NCBI GenBank assembly: GCA_910579175.1
Contig: CAJTTB010000004.1
Span: 12,981 to 76,980 of the forward strand
Origin: an uncultured Oscillospiraceae bacterium
GTDB lineage: Bacteria; Bacillota; Clostridia; Oscillospirales; Ruminococcaceae
Direction of reading: 5' to 3'
DNA: 64,000 nucleotides
Below the pieces are notes generated by a model, which did not search any database, was not told where the DNA came from, and was given only the letters and a program-made list of their open reading frames with translations. A program made the position numbers and the translations under genes. Below, piece after piece: positions 1 to 9,211 of the stretch (positions within the stretch are counted from its first letter, which is position 1; each line of letters opens with the position of its first letter).

Positions 1-989
1 AATAATTTTTTACCAGTTGGATTAATGCGTTCCCCAACAATTTTAACATCATCTACCACCACAACTTGATTTGCGCTGCAAAGCACTGATTTTGGAGAGA
101 TGGTGCGAGGTGTTGGAAGCATGTTGTCGACAGTTTGTCGAATCGCCCTGATATATTCTGGAGTTGTACCACAGCACCCCCCAATGATATTGATGCCAAA
201 TTCCAAATACTTTTGCATGGTTTTGGAAAATGATTCTGCTGAAATATCATAGGTATTTGAGTTGAGGTTGGGCAATCCTGCATTGGCTTTGATGATGATG
301 GGGAGGGGTGTCCATTGTGCCATTTCCTTTGCCAGTGGTAAAATCTCTGCTGGTCCCAAAGAACAGTTGATACCAATGGCATCTACCCCTAAACCAGTAA
401 GGGTTGCCGCAACGGCTGGAATTGTAACACCAGTAAAGGTGCGTCCATTTTGTTCAAAGGTCATGGTACAAAAGATGGGTAAATTGCTATTTTCTTTTGC
501 AGCAAGCACTGCGGCTTTCATCTCTAATAAGTCGGTAATCGTCTCAAATACTACTAAATCTGCTCCAGCTTCTGCACCTGCGACAATCATTTCCCGAAAG
601 ATATCATAAGCCTCTTCAAACTTTAAATTTCCGTTGGGTTCTAGCATTTTGCCAATAGGACCAATGGAAAGTGCGGTCAATACTTCTGTATTTTGACAGG
701 CAATTTTAGCATTGCGCACGCCAGCAGAAATTAGTTCTTGTACAGAATAGGCACACTGTGACAATTTATATCGATTGGCACTAAAGGTATTGGCGTAAAT
801 GATATCACTGCCAGCGGCAATATATTGACGGTGTATTTCAATAATTGTTTCTGGATGGGTGATATTTAGCACTTCTGGCACCTTTCCGATAGGAATGCCA
901 GAAGATTGCAACATCGTACCCATAGCACCGTCTAGAAAAATAATTCTGTCCAGTGGAATTTGTTTTTGTTGAATTTGTTGTTTTAACAT
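1..989 (-). CDS. metH: Methionine synthase MetH, N-terminal part (runs off left edge)
   Basis: This is the start of a cobalamin-dependent methionine synthase, which moves a methyl group from methyltetrahydrofolate to homocysteine in the cytoplasm. About 329 codons are visible. The homocysteine S-methyltransferase domain fills residues 1-300, with FLDGAMGTML near the start and the zinc-binding cysteines in GINCS (about residue 206) and GGCCGT (about 270). The pterin-binding domain begins with VGERINPTG just before the edge. The cobalamin domain would lie outside the window. The ATG at 989 overlaps the upstream reactivation-domain gene by 7 bp, which suggests translational coupling. It is the last visible gene of the T-box-controlled methionine operon. 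Confidence 0.95.
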   Translation of the reverse strand, partial: MLKQQIQQKQIPLDRIIFLDGAMGTMLQSSGIPIGKVPEVLNITHPETIIEIHRQYIAAGSDIIYANTFSANRYKLSQCAYSVQELISAGVRNAKIACQNTEVLTALSIGPIGKMLEPNGNLKFEEAYDIFREMIVAGAEAGADLVVFETITDLLEMKAAVLAAKENSNLPIFCTMTFEQNGRTFTGVTIPAVAATLTGLGVDAIGINCSLGPAEILPLAKEMAQWTPLPIIIKANAGLPNLNSNTYDISAESFSKTMQKYLEFGINIIGGCCGTTPEYIRAIRQTVDNMLPTPRTISPKSVLCSANQVVVVDDVKIVGERINPTGKKL

Positions 990-1660
990 TGTTTCCCTTT
1001 CTTTCTGAATGCACAATGGTTTTGGTTGTTGCAAAAGTCACATTTATTGGTGCGCTTGTCCAATTTGGTGTTGCTCAATCCAATGATAGCAGTGACTGAC
1101 TTATTGGGAGTAAGGAGTAAATTGTCATTGAGGGTAAGACCGATTTTTTGATAGGTGTTCATGACAGAAATAATATTTTTTTGTACGGACAATGGTAAAT
1201 CTCCATAGCCTGGACTAAATCTCCAGGTTAAGTTGAGTTGTTCTTTTGCAGCGATTGCAGCAATTTCTTTTTCTGCATAATCGGCAAGGTGTTCCACTGC
1301 CGTAGAAGCACAACTATCTAAGATAACTCCCTGGTCGGGATTGGAAATCATTTTGACACGAATCATCTTTTCGATGGATAATCCCAAAGTCAGACAGAGT
1401 AAATAACCTTGTTGACAGTTTGCCAAGTGTTCTCGAATATCATTTCCAGTCAACACAATGGGTGTTTGTTCTAGATGAATTCCATCTGCTTGTGGGACAA
1501 GAGAAAAGCGTTGATATAGAAATTTAGGAGTGATTGTCTGTATGGTAAGCTCAATACATTGATCAATCAGTTGATCAAGTGCCAAAGGAATGTCGCTTCC
1601 CTGATGTCCTAGATAACGAAGTACTTCGGATTTATCAATATGGGTGATAAGTTGTTGCAA
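983..1660 (-). CDS. Stand-alone MetH reactivation-domain protein
   Basis: This 225-residue protein resembles the C-terminal activation domain of methionine synthase, which binds S-adenosylmethionine and allows reductive repair of oxidised cobalamin. Here it is a separate gene directly before metH rather than part of it. Family-like features are the central FSPGYGDLPLSVQ stretch (about residues 148-160) and a cysteine-rich tail (CDFCNNQNHC, final C). It starts at TTG 1660 behind AGGAGGG at good spacing. Its stop codon overlaps the metH start. The SAM-binding role is inferred from family resemblance and the gene order. Confidence 0.85.
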   Translation of the reverse strand: MQQLITHIDKSEVLRYLGHQGSDIPLALDQLIDQCIELTIQTITPKFLYQRFSLVPQADGIHLEQTPIVLTGNDIREHLANCQQGYLLCLTLGLSIEKMIRVKMISNPDQGVILDSCASTAVEHLADYAEKEIAAIAAKEQLNLTWRFSPGYGDLPLSVQKNIISVMNTYQKIGLTLNDNLLLTPNKSVTAIIGLSNTKLDKRTNKCDFCNNQNHCAFRKKGKQC

Positions 1661-1690
1661 AAAATCCCTCCTAATATCCTAGTAAATGAT

Positions 1691-2464
1691 TTACTTTAAG
1701 TGTAAAGCGCATGTGAGCGCGGTTTTTAGATAAATATCACTTAATTTTAACCCTTGGTTGATGGATAGTCCTCTGACTTCCCATTCGAGTGAATCTAAAT
1801 TGTCAGCGGCATATAAAAACTGGGAAAAGGAAACCTTGCGAAATGCACAGACGGCAGCAAGGGCAGAACATTCCATCTCTACTGCAATACAGCCAGATTG
1901 TTTGCGCCGCTGCATTTTATCTGGAGTTTCTCGATAGAATGCGTCAGTGGACCAAACCTTTCCACAAATATAAGGGTAGTCAAGTTGTTGTAGTGTTTGT
2001 ATCATACAATCAACACTTTCTTTTGACAATGTAATTTCTGGAGAAGGAGATATATAATGATAGGAAGTACCTTCATCTCGCACCGCAGAAGTTGGAACAA
2101 TGATGTGCCCATCTACAATTTCGTGATTGAGTACACCACAGGAGCCAAAGAATACAAATTTATTTGCACCAAGGGCAATGATTTCTTCCAATGTGCCAGC
2201 AGCAGCGGCAGAACCAATAGGGGAAAGATAAAAGGCTATCGGTGTATTTTCATAATCTATCTGATAAATGGGAATTTCACCATTGGCATTGTGGATACGA
2301 CAAATTTGAGCAACACTATTCATCTGACTGAGTTTTTCAATGATTTTTCCAGAGAAGGTGGAGATACAAATACTTGGAAAGTCTGGGCGTTTTGCGATCA
2401 GTTTAGATGGTTCGATGATGGCTGCGGGATTGGAATCAAATTCTAAGATTGGATACACATACAT
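1691..2464 (-). CDS. Nucleoside phosphorylase (PNP/UDP family)
   Basis: This is a purine/uridine phosphorylase-type enzyme of about 256 residues, which cleaves nucleosides with phosphate. The fold is marked by FFGSCGVLN (phosphate/sugar side), GTSYHYISPSPEI, and the substrate stretch ending in AVEMECSALAAVC, where the Met-Glu pair contacts ribose in the family. The ATG at 2464 is only 1 nt from AAAGGAGG, so the in-frame GTG at 2458, 7 nt downstream, may be the true start. It sits between metF and the MetH reactivation gene. A role with methylthioadenosine or adenosine from the methyl cycle is therefore attractive, but the substrate cannot be read from sequence. Confidence 0.85.
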   Translation of the reverse strand: MYVYPILEFDSNPAAIIEPSKLIAKRPDFPSICISTFSGKIIEKLSQMNSVAQICRIHNANGEIPIYQIDYENTPIAFYLSPIGSAAAAGTLEEIIALGANKFVFFGSCGVLNHEIVDGHIIVPTSAVRDEGTSYHYISPSPEITLSKESVDCMIQTLQQLDYPYICGKVWSTDAFYRETPDKMQRRKQSGCIAVEMECSALAAVCAFRKVSFSQFLYAADNLDSLEWEVRGLSINQGLKLSDIYLKTALTCALHLK

Positions 2465-2486
2465 ACCTCCTTTTACATAGTGATAA

Positions 2487-3374
2487 TTAATTTGGTTGAT
2501 TGCAGGAAAGAATAATATTTCGGATACTGTCGGTGATTTTTGTAGCAACTTCTACATTGTTCATGGTATACAGGTGAATACCAGCCACTTGATTGGAAAT
2601 CAAGTCAATAATTTGTTCGATTGCATAAGCGATACCAGCTTCTTTCAGTGCTGCTGGATTGTTTGCATACTTATTGATGATTTTAGCAAATTTTGGGGGT
2701 AAACTTGCCCCACACATAGAGACGGTGCGTTCAATCTGTGATTTGCTTGTAATTGGCATAATGCCTGCTTCAATTGGTACAGTAATACCTGCTTGTATGA
2801 CCTTATCCATAAATTGATAAAAGTGGTCATTGTCAAAGAATAACTGTGTCATCAAATGGGTGGCACCTGCATCCACCTTAATTTTCAGGTGTTCAATGTC
2901 CTCCTCTAAGCTGTTGCTATCGCAATGCCCTTCTGGATAACAGGCGCCAGATACATGAAAGGAACTATCATATTCTTTGATAAATGTCACCAAGTCGCTG
3001 GCATGTTGAAAGTCGTGCTTTGGTTTGATATCTGGGTTGATATCTCCACGCAGAGCCAGAATATTTTCAATGCGGTGTGCTTTAAGTTGTTCTAATGTCT
3101 GAATGATTTCCGCTTTAGAGGAATTGACACAGGTGAGGTGAACGACAGGTTCAATGCCATATTCACTTTTGATTAAAGAGGCGATTTCACAGGTTTTGTT
3201 TTTCTGTGTATCTGAACCGCCTGCTCCATAAGTAACGCTGATAAAATCAGCGGGAAGCCCACGCAATCCCAACAATGTATTGTAGATGGTATCTACAGAG
3301 CTGGTCTTTTTGGGTGGAAAAACTTCTAAGGAGTAGATTAATTTTTTACTGTGAAAGAGATGTTTTATATTCAT
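2487..3374 (-). CDS. metF: 5,10-methylenetetrahydrofolate reductase
   Basis: This 295-residue FAD enzyme makes the 5-methyltetrahydrofolate used by MetH. The TIM-barrel signature is clear: LEVFPPK near residue 17 (the catalytic Glu region), FISVTYGAGGS near 45, ILALRGD near 105 and the TQLFFDND stretch near 176. The length matches bacterial MetF. It lies 17 bp after tatD and 22 bp before the phosphorylase in the same operon, so folate methyl supply and its use are co-transcribed. Confidence 0.96.
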   Translation of the reverse strand: MNIKHLFHSKKLIYSLEVFPPKKTSSVDTIYNTLLGLRGLPADFISVTYGAGGSDTQKNKTCEIASLIKSEYGIEPVVHLTCVNSSKAEIIQTLEQLKAHRIENILALRGDINPDIKPKHDFQHASDLVTFIKEYDSSFHVSGACYPEGHCDSNSLEEDIEHLKIKVDAGATHLMTQLFFDNDHFYQFMDKVIQAGITVPIEAGIMPITSKSQIERTVSMCGASLPPKFAKIINKYANNPAALKEAGIAYAIEQIIDLISNQVAGIHLYTMNNVEVATKITDSIRNIILSCNQPN

Positions 3375-3391
3375 TCAAAAAACTCCATTCG

Positions 3392-4174
3392 TCAAAGTGT
3401 GATTTGGAATAAACGACAGGTGTTTTCCCTAGCGAAATCAATCATTTGCTGGGTAGAGATTCCCTTGATTTGAGCCATCTTTTCCGCAGTAAATGCAATC
3501 ATAGAGGAGTCACAGCGCTTACCGCGATAGGGAACAGGCGCCATATATGGACAGTCTGTTTCCAGCAATAGACGGTCGGTTGTGGTGACTTCAACTGCTT
3601 GTTGGGCGCGCTTTGCGTTTTGAAAGGTCAATACACCAGTAAATCCCAGATACATGCCCAAGGAAACGATTTCTTTCGCGGTCTGTGCAGAACCAGAAAA
3701 ACAGTGTACCACACCTTGAGGCTTATATTGTTTGAGCAGTTTTAGTGTATCTTCTGTAGCGTCTCGTGAGTGGATAATCACAGGAAGTTGTAATTGTTTT
3801 GCAAGTTGTAATTGCTGTTCAAATATCACAAGTTGTTGTTTGCGACTGGGGGAATCATAGTGGTAATCCAAACCGATTTCCCCAATTGCCACGACCTTTT
3901 GATATTTGCTCATCTGAGCAAGCTGCTGTAGATAATCCTCAGGAATATTTGCAGCATCATGGGGATGAATCCCAACACTGCAATAAAATTGTGGATATTT
4001 CTCTGCTAAATCAATGACACTTTGACAGGTAGGCAGGTTACACCCCACATTGATAACTGCACTGACGCCATGTTGTTTGATTTTTTCAAATACATCTGCT
4101 TGGTCATCTTGAAAGCGTTCATCATCATAGTGAGCGTGGGAGTCAAAGATGCCATGATACTTTGGTTGTTCCAA
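3392..4174 (-). CDS. tatD: TatD-family metal-dependent hydrolase
   Basis: This 260-residue TatD-type amidohydrolase is a likely 3'-5' DNase. Metal ligands of the family are visible: HAHYDD near residue 13, GEIGLDYHYD near 97, IHSRDA near 134 and LLETDCPYMAP near 200. It starts at TTG 4174 behind GGGGGA, 13 bp after the metG stop. TatD next to metG is a common firmicute arrangement, so its presence in a methionine operon need not mean a methionine function. Confidence 0.92.
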   Translation of the reverse strand: MEQPKYHGIFDSHAHYDDERFQDDQADVFEKIKQHGVSAVINVGCNLPTCQSVIDLAEKYPQFYCSVGIHPHDAANIPEDYLQQLAQMSKYQKVVAIGEIGLDYHYDSPSRKQQLVIFEQQLQLAKQLQLPVIIHSRDATEDTLKLLKQYKPQGVVHCFSGSAQTAKEIVSLGMYLGFTGVLTFQNAKRAQQAVEVTTTDRLLLETDCPYMAPVPYRGKRCDSSMIAFTAEKMAQIKGISTQQMIDFARENTCRLFQITL

Positions 4175-4186
4175 AAAGAATCCCCC

Positions 4187-6118
4187 TTATCGAATTTTTG
4201 CACCGGCTGGAATGGTATCATCTAAGAATAAAACTTTGACTTGATTGTTTGAACAATCTGCTGCCAAAATCATACCATTGGAGATCACACCGCGCAATTT
4301 TGCTGGTTTTAAATTGGCAACTAAGACAATCTTTTTTCCAATTAATTGATTTGGTTGGTACCAAGGTGCAATACCAGAAACAACTTGACGGGTATTTTCT
4401 CCATCATTTAATTGCAGACACAACAATTTGTCTGATTTTGCCACTGGCTCACAACTGATGATTTCTGCGGCACGCAGTTCTACTTTTGCAAAGTCTTCAA
4501 TCTGAATGACAACGCCTTCTGGAGTGGTTTTTTCTGTTTTTGTTTGTTTCTTTTCGCTATCTGCAAAAATTTCTGTGAGCAATTTTGTTTCATCGATTCT
4601 TACAAATAATGGTTCAGCGGTTCCAACTATACCATTGGGAAGCTGTCCAAATGTCATAAGAGAAGCATAATCCTGTACAGTGCAGTTGATTTGTTTTAAT
4701 ATTTTTTCAGAAGTTTCTGGCAAGAAAGGGCTCAACAATACTGCCAAATAGCGAATGCTTTCCAGTAGATTGTAAAGAATGGTTTTTAAGCGGTCATGTT
4801 GTGCTTCATCCTTTGCCACTGCCCAAGGAGCCGTTTCGTCGATATATTTATTGCTTCTGCGTGCGAGATTCATAATGCTTTCTAAGGCATCTGCAACATG
4901 CAGTTCATTCATAGAGTTAGTTACCTCTTTTACAGTTTGCAAACAGGTGTCAATGAGTTCTTGGTCAATTGGTTGTGCGATTTGCATATTTTCTACTGCT
5001 CCATCAAAGTATTTGTGGCTCATAGCAACGGTGCGGTTAACCAAGTTTCCAATGGTATTTGCCAAATCAGAATTATAGCGAGAGATGATTGTTTCATAAG
5101 TGATAGAACCATCTTGTGCAAATGGCATTTCTTTTAAGGAATAGTATCGGACTGCATCGACACCAAATCGATTTACGAGTTCATCGGCATAGATGACATT
5201 TCCCTTTGATTTACTCATCTTATCCTGACCAAATAACATCCAAGGATGCCCAAAGATTTGCTTTGGCAGTGGCAAATCCAGTGCCATTAGGATAATTGGC
5301 CAATAGATGGTGTGAAAGCGCAAAATATCTTTTCCAATAATATGCACATCTGCAGGCCAATATTTTTTGAATTGTTCACTGCTGCCGTCTGGGTCATATC
5401 CCAATGCGGTGATATAATTGGTAAGCGCGTCAACCCAGACATAAATGACATGCTTGGGGTCAAAATCAACTGGAATCCCCCAAGTAAAGGAAGTTCTAGA
5501 AACACATAAGTCTTGTAGTCCCGGTTTTAAAAAGTTGTTGATCATCTCTCTTTTTCGAGATTCTGGTTGAATAAAATCGGGATGTTGTTCAATATATTGT
5601 ATCAATCGGTCTTGATATTTGCTCATTTTGAAGAAGTAGGCTTCTTCTTTGGTCTTTTTAACCGGTGCGCCACAGTCGGGACAGCAGCCGTCTACCAATT
5701 GTGTTTCTGTCCAAAAACTCTCACAAGGGGTGCAGTATAAGCCTTCATATTCACTTTTATAGATATCGCCTTGTTCATAGAGCTTGCGGAAAATCTTTTT
5801 GACAACCTCTTTGTGATAGTCGTCGGTTGTACGGATAAATTTGTTATAGGAGCAATTCATCAAATCCCAAGCGGATTTTACCTCTTTGACGATATTGTCT
5901 ACATAGGCTTTTGGAGAAACACCCTGAGCAGCAGCGTTTTCTTCAATCTTTTGACCGTGTTCATCAGTACCGGTTAAGAAAAAAACATCATCTCCAATAA
6001 AGCGATGATAACGCGCAATCGCGTCGGTTAAAATGATTTCATATACATTTCCAATATGAGGTTTTCGGGAAGTATATGCAATTGCAGTGGTTAGATAAAA
6101 TTTGTGATTGGTATTCAT
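4187..6118 (-). CDS. metG: Methionyl-tRNA synthetase
   Basis: This is a 643-residue class I synthetase that charges tRNA-Met. Visible motifs are PHIGN (HIGH type, residues 20-24), a four-cysteine zinc knuckle (Cys129, 132, 146, 149), KMSKS at 300-304, and a C-terminal tRNA-binding OB domain from about 540 (VELRAAEI, then SDKLLCLQL). The ATG at 6118 fits the conserved N-terminus; an in-frame extension upstream falls inside the T-box terminator and is not real. It is the first gene of the operon running to metH and is controlled by the T-box leader. Confidence 0.97.
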   Translation of the reverse strand: MNTNHKFYLTTAIAYTSRKPHIGNVYEIILTDAIARYHRFIGDDVFFLTGTDEHGQKIEENAAAQGVSPKAYVDNIVKEVKSAWDLMNCSYNKFIRTTDDYHKEVVKKIFRKLYEQGDIYKSEYEGLYCTPCESFWTETQLVDGCCPDCGAPVKKTKEEAYFFKMSKYQDRLIQYIEQHPDFIQPESRKREMINNFLKPGLQDLCVSRTSFTWGIPVDFDPKHVIYVWVDALTNYITALGYDPDGSSEQFKKYWPADVHIIGKDILRFHTIYWPIILMALDLPLPKQIFGHPWMLFGQDKMSKSKGNVIYADELVNRFGVDAVRYYSLKEMPFAQDGSITYETIISRYNSDLANTIGNLVNRTVAMSHKYFDGAVENMQIAQPIDQELIDTCLQTVKEVTNSMNELHVADALESIMNLARRSNKYIDETAPWAVAKDEAQHDRLKTILYNLLESIRYLAVLLSPFLPETSEKILKQINCTVQDYASLMTFGQLPNGIVGTAEPLFVRIDETKLLTEIFADSEKKQTKTEKTTPEGVVIQIEDFAKVELRAAEIISCEPVAKSDKLLCLQLNDGENTRQVVSGIAPWYQPNQLIGKKIVLVANLKPAKLRGVISNGMILAADCSNNQVKVLFLDDTIPAGAKIR

Positions 6119-6156
6119 CGTAATAATCCTTTCTATGATAAAAATAAAACATGGAT

Positions 6157-6505
6157 GAAAAACAAAAATTCCCGTCCCAAGAGCTATTTGCCCTTTAAGG
6201 ACGAGAATCAAAATCCCGTGTTACCACCTTAATTTATCTGTTTTTCACAAAACAGACCTCTTCTGCTGCGGACGCATCGACAGCATATTGCGATAACGGG
6301 CAAACCCGCCATAGCCTAGACCAATTGGCTTCGGTATGGAACTCCAAGACCATCTTCAGATATAGTTGTTTTACCCATTTTCAGCAACTTGGGCTCTCTG
6401 AAAAAACACACTATACTTACTCTTTCTTTTCATCGTTTTTATCAATGATTGTGATAGATAATATCTTATTTGAGAAATCGCACAAGTTGGGTTACTCAAA
6501 TAATG
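6157..6505 (-). promoter_or_regulatory. T-box leader (tRNA-Met sensing) upstream of metG
   Basis: Read on the minus strand, this leader has the T-box parts in order: an AGTA-type box (GAGTAAGT near 6421), the stem I distal segment (GTTGCTGAAAATGGG, near 6386-6372), a specifier region with ATG at 6353-6351 (GAAGATGGTC), and the antiterminator element AAGGTGGTAACACGGG (6230-6215). A terminator follows at about 6208-6157, with arms built on ATTCTCGTCC and GGGACGGGAAT and a T-rich tail. An AUG specifier fits metG downstream. Uncharged tRNA-Met should favour read-through into the whole metG-metH operon. The specifier assignment is my reading and has not been folded by software. Confidence 0.9.
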
Positions 6506-6513
6506 TTGACATT

Positions 6514-6543
6514 ATTATATGTGAAAATTCCGTGATTTGTCAA
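6514..6543 (-). promoter_or_regulatory. SigA promoter of the T-box/metG operon
   Basis: On the minus strand, a perfect TTGACA (6543-6538) and a perfect TATAAT (6519-6514) are separated by 18 bp. Transcription would start near 6507 and give a leader of about 390 nt before metG. Such a strong promoter fits control by attenuation rather than initiation. Confidence 0.88.
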
Positions 6544-6611
6544 GCAGTTTATTTACAAATTATGTAATCATGTGTTAAAATGAAAAAAATAGACTTTATG
6601 AAGGTGAAAAT

Positions 6612-7124
6612 ATGGATAAAATATATATTATCGGCATTGCGATAACGGGAAAAAGTTCGCTTGCAGGATATTTGTCAAGTCAGTTGCAGATACCGCGATA
6701 TATGTTGGATGATATTGTTTGGGAAAGAAATCCAAAAGGTGATCGCAAGCGGACAGAACAAGAACAACAATCTTTACTGTTGGAAATAGATCAGAATCCA
6801 CAATGGATTATTGAAGGAACCTATCGAAAAAGTTGCCATTGTCTATTGGAGATGGCGGATGTTATTTTGGTGCTGCAAACCCCTCTTTGGAAGCGCCGAA
6901 TGCGTATGTTATCTCGTTTTCTAAAATACAATGCAAAGTTGGAACGACATCGCCCCAATATTCAGATACTAAAAAATATGCACCAGTGGACACGCGAATT
7001 TGAACACAATAAAGAAAGTTTTTATCGTACCTTTCAACCATATTGGAAAAAAGTAAAGGTTGTTTCTGATATCAAACAGTTGGATGCGTGGCTGAAGAGT
7101 GAACGAATTTGGGAACATACCTAA
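6612..7124 (+). CDS. Small P-loop kinase-like protein (adenylate kinase/FlaR-like)
   Basis: This 170-residue protein belongs to the P-loop group often labelled topology modulation or adenylate kinase-related. The Walker A motif GIAITGKSS is at residues 8-16, followed by YMLDDIVWERN (about 30-40) and WIIEGTYRKS (about 64-73), a pattern typical of the family. A basic helix (WKRRMRMLSRF) follows. The phosphate acceptor is unknown. It has a GAAGGTG ribosome site and lies 20 bp before the deaminase-like gene, probably in one transcript. Confidence 0.75.
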   Translation: MDKIYIIGIAITGKSSLAGYLSSQLQIPRYMLDDIVWERNPKGDRKRTEQEQQSLLLEIDQNPQWIIEGTYRKSCHCLLEMADVILVLQTPLWKRRMRMLSRFLKYNAKLERHRPNIQILKNMHQWTREFEHNKESFYRTFQPYWKKVKVVSDIKQLDAWLKSERIWEHT

Positions 7125-7144
7125 TCAGAGAATGAGGGAATAAA

Positions 7145-7534
7145 ATGAAACAGATTGATTTTGAAGAATTATTGGAGATTGCCAGAAAGACCGTTTATCC
7201 CAAAAGATTGAGTGATTATGTAGAAGTGGGTGGCGTAGCGGCGGCAATTTTAACACAAAGCGGTAATGTTTATACAGGCGTTTGCATTGACACAGCTTGT
7301 TCGATGGGATTTTGCGCAGAACATGCCGCTGCGGCAGCGATGATTACAGCAAGGGAACAGCGAATTATAAAGCTGGTCGCTGTTAATTGGGAAGGAAATC
7401 CCATTCCTCCCTGTGGTCGTTGTCGAGAATTTTTATCACAGCTAGATGAAAAAAATGGTCTTGCTGAGGTGATGGTACGAGATGGTGTCATCGTTACTTT
7501 AGAAGAATTGCTTCCCTATGATTGGAAGAAATAA
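7145..7534 (+). CDS. Cytidine deaminase-like zinc enzyme
   Basis: This 129-residue deaminase carries the zinc/proton-shuttle motif CAEHAAAA (about residues 56-63) and the second zinc motif PPCGRCREFL (about 87-96). These are the ligands of cytidine and blasticidin-S deaminases. The length is that of a homotetrameric Cdd. The region before the first motif (VYTGVCIDTACSMGFCAEH) resembles the blasticidin-deaminase-like branch as much as true Cdd, so the substrate is open. The start is well placed after GAGGGA. Confidence 0.85.
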   Translation: MKQIDFEELLEIARKTVYPKRLSDYVEVGGVAAAILTQSGNVYTGVCIDTACSMGFCAEHAAAAAMITAREQRIIKLVAVNWEGNPIPPCGRCREFLSQLDEKNGLAEVMVRDGVIVTLEELLPYDWKK

Positions 7535-7615
7535 AAAGATTGTTGCAAATCGATTGGCGAAATGGTATGATTAGAAGTTGATAATAGATATTTGAAAATA
7601 GAAAGGAATATCAAT

Positions 7616-9082
7616 ATGACATTTGATAAAGTAAGAACTCGATTTGCACCAAGCCCAACAGGATATATGCATGTGGGCAATCTTCGTACAGCATTATATG
7701 CTTATTTATTAGCCAAAAAGGACAATGGAACGTTCATTTTAAGAATAGAGGATACAGACCAAGAGCGCTATGTAGAAGGTGCTGTGGATGTCATTTATCA
7801 GACCTTGCGCAAAGCGGGGCTTATTTGGGATGAAGGTCCTGATGTTGGTGGTCCTGTAGGTCCATATGTACAGAGTGAGCGCATGGGAATGTTTAAGGAT
7901 TATGCACTGCAATTGGTGGAAAAAGGAGCCGCTTATTACTGTTTTTGTGATAAGGACCGCTTAACTGAATTGCGCGAAATTCAACAGGCTTCCGGCATTC
8001 CTTCTAAATATGACGGTCACTGTCGCAATTTGACACCAGAGGAAATTCAAGAGAAACTAGATGCAAATGTTCCCTATGTCATTCGTCAAAAGATGCCAAG
8101 GGAGGGAACAACAACATTTCATGACGAAGTGTTTGGAGATATTACAGTAGAAAATTCAACGCTAGACGATCAGATTTTGATTAAAACAGATGGCATGCCA
8201 ACTTATAACTTTGCGAATGTAGTAGATGACCATACGATGGGAATTACCCATGTAATTCGCGGAAATGAGTATTTGTCTTCTGCTCCCAAATATAACCTGT
8301 TATATCAGGCATTTGGTTGGGAAGTTCCCACCTATGTTCACTGTTCTCCTGTTATGAAAGATGCAACTCACAAATTGGCAAAGCGCGATGGAGACGCTTC
8401 TTTTGAAGATTTATTGGAAAAGGGTTATTTGACTGAAGCGGTAGTCAATTATATTGCTTTGCTGGGTTGGGCGCCCAAGGGAGAAAATGAGATTTTTACC
8501 CTAGAGGAATTGTGTCAGGAATTTGATATTGGTGGCATTTCCAAATCACCTGCTATTTTTGATGCAAAGAAATTAAAGGCAATTAATGGCGCTTATATTA
8601 GAAAGTATACTGTAGAGGAATTTGAGCAACTGGCACTGCCATATATCCGCCAAACTTGTAAAAGAGAGGATATTGATACCAAATTGTTGGCAGAGATGTT
8701 ACAGCCTAGAACCGAATTGTTTACAGATATTCCAGAGCAGGTTGATTTTATCGATCGACTTCCCGATTATGACATTCAGATGTATTGTCATAAAAAAATG
8801 AAAACCAATTTGGAAAATTCAAAACAGGCTTTAGAAGCATTGCTTCCTGCACTGGAGAGTATTCCAGCAGAACATTGGACCTTGGAAAATATTCATGAAA
8901 AATGTTTTGAAGTCATTGCCCAATTGGGAGTGAAAAATGGCATTGTGTTATGGCCATTAAGAACCGCGATTTCAGGCAAACAATTTACACCAGGTGGGGG
9001 GATTGACCTCGCTGAGATTTTGGGCAAAAATTGTACCATAGAACGCGTAAAGGATGGCATTGAGAGATTGACCAACGCATAA
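7616..9082 (+). CDS. gltX: Glutamyl-tRNA synthetase
   Basis: This class I synthetase of 488 residues attaches glutamate to tRNA-Glu. The HIGH-type motif is RFAPSPTGYMHVGN at the N-terminus. The KMSKS-type loop reads HKLAKRDGD near residue 254, an Ala where KLSKR is more usual. The C-terminal anticodon-binding domain follows. The ATG at 7616 is placed behind GAAAGGA; an in-frame ATG 24 bp upstream has no ribosome site. A strong terminator follows directly, so it ends a transcription unit. Confidence 0.96.
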   Translation: MTFDKVRTRFAPSPTGYMHVGNLRTALYAYLLAKKDNGTFILRIEDTDQERYVEGAVDVIYQTLRKAGLIWDEGPDVGGPVGPYVQSERMGMFKDYALQLVEKGAAYYCFCDKDRLTELREIQQASGIPSKYDGHCRNLTPEEIQEKLDANVPYVIRQKMPREGTTTFHDEVFGDITVENSTLDDQILIKTDGMPTYNFANVVDDHTMGITHVIRGNEYLSSAPKYNLLYQAFGWEVPTYVHCSPVMKDATHKLAKRDGDASFEDLLEKGYLTEAVVNYIALLGWAPKGENEIFTLEELCQEFDIGGISKSPAIFDAKKLKAINGAYIRKYTVEEFEQLALPYIRQTCKREDIDTKLLAEMLQPRTELFTDIPEQVDFIDRLPDYDIQMYCHKKMKTNLENSKQALEALLPALESIPAEHWTLENIHEKCFEVIAQLGVKNGIVLWPLRTAISGKQFTPGGGIDLAEILGKNCTIERVKDGIERLTNA

Positions 9083-9086
9083 TTAT

Positions 9087-9123
9087 AAAAAACCTACAAG
9101 AAATGTTGTCTTGTAGGTTTTTA
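9087..9123 (+). terminator. Intrinsic terminator after gltX
   Basis: An inverted repeat (AAAACCTACAAG and CTTGTAGGTTTTT) with a 9-nt loop and a T-rich tail starts 5 bp after the gltX stop. Confidence 0.9.
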
Positions 9124-9211
9124 TATCATAGTGACATCTTTCTGACAAGATATGCTTTCCAAGTGATGGTTAAAATGCTATAATCAGACTGTAAAAAGGG
9201 GCGTTTTTAAA

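Noticed and set aside
1789..2446. Open frames on the plus strand across the phosphorylase gene
   Set aside because: They are antisense shadows of a well-supported minus-strand gene and lack ribosome sites.
983..4190. Internal SAM riboswitch before metF or metH
   Set aside because: The intergenic gaps are at most 30 bp, too short for a SAM riboswitch.
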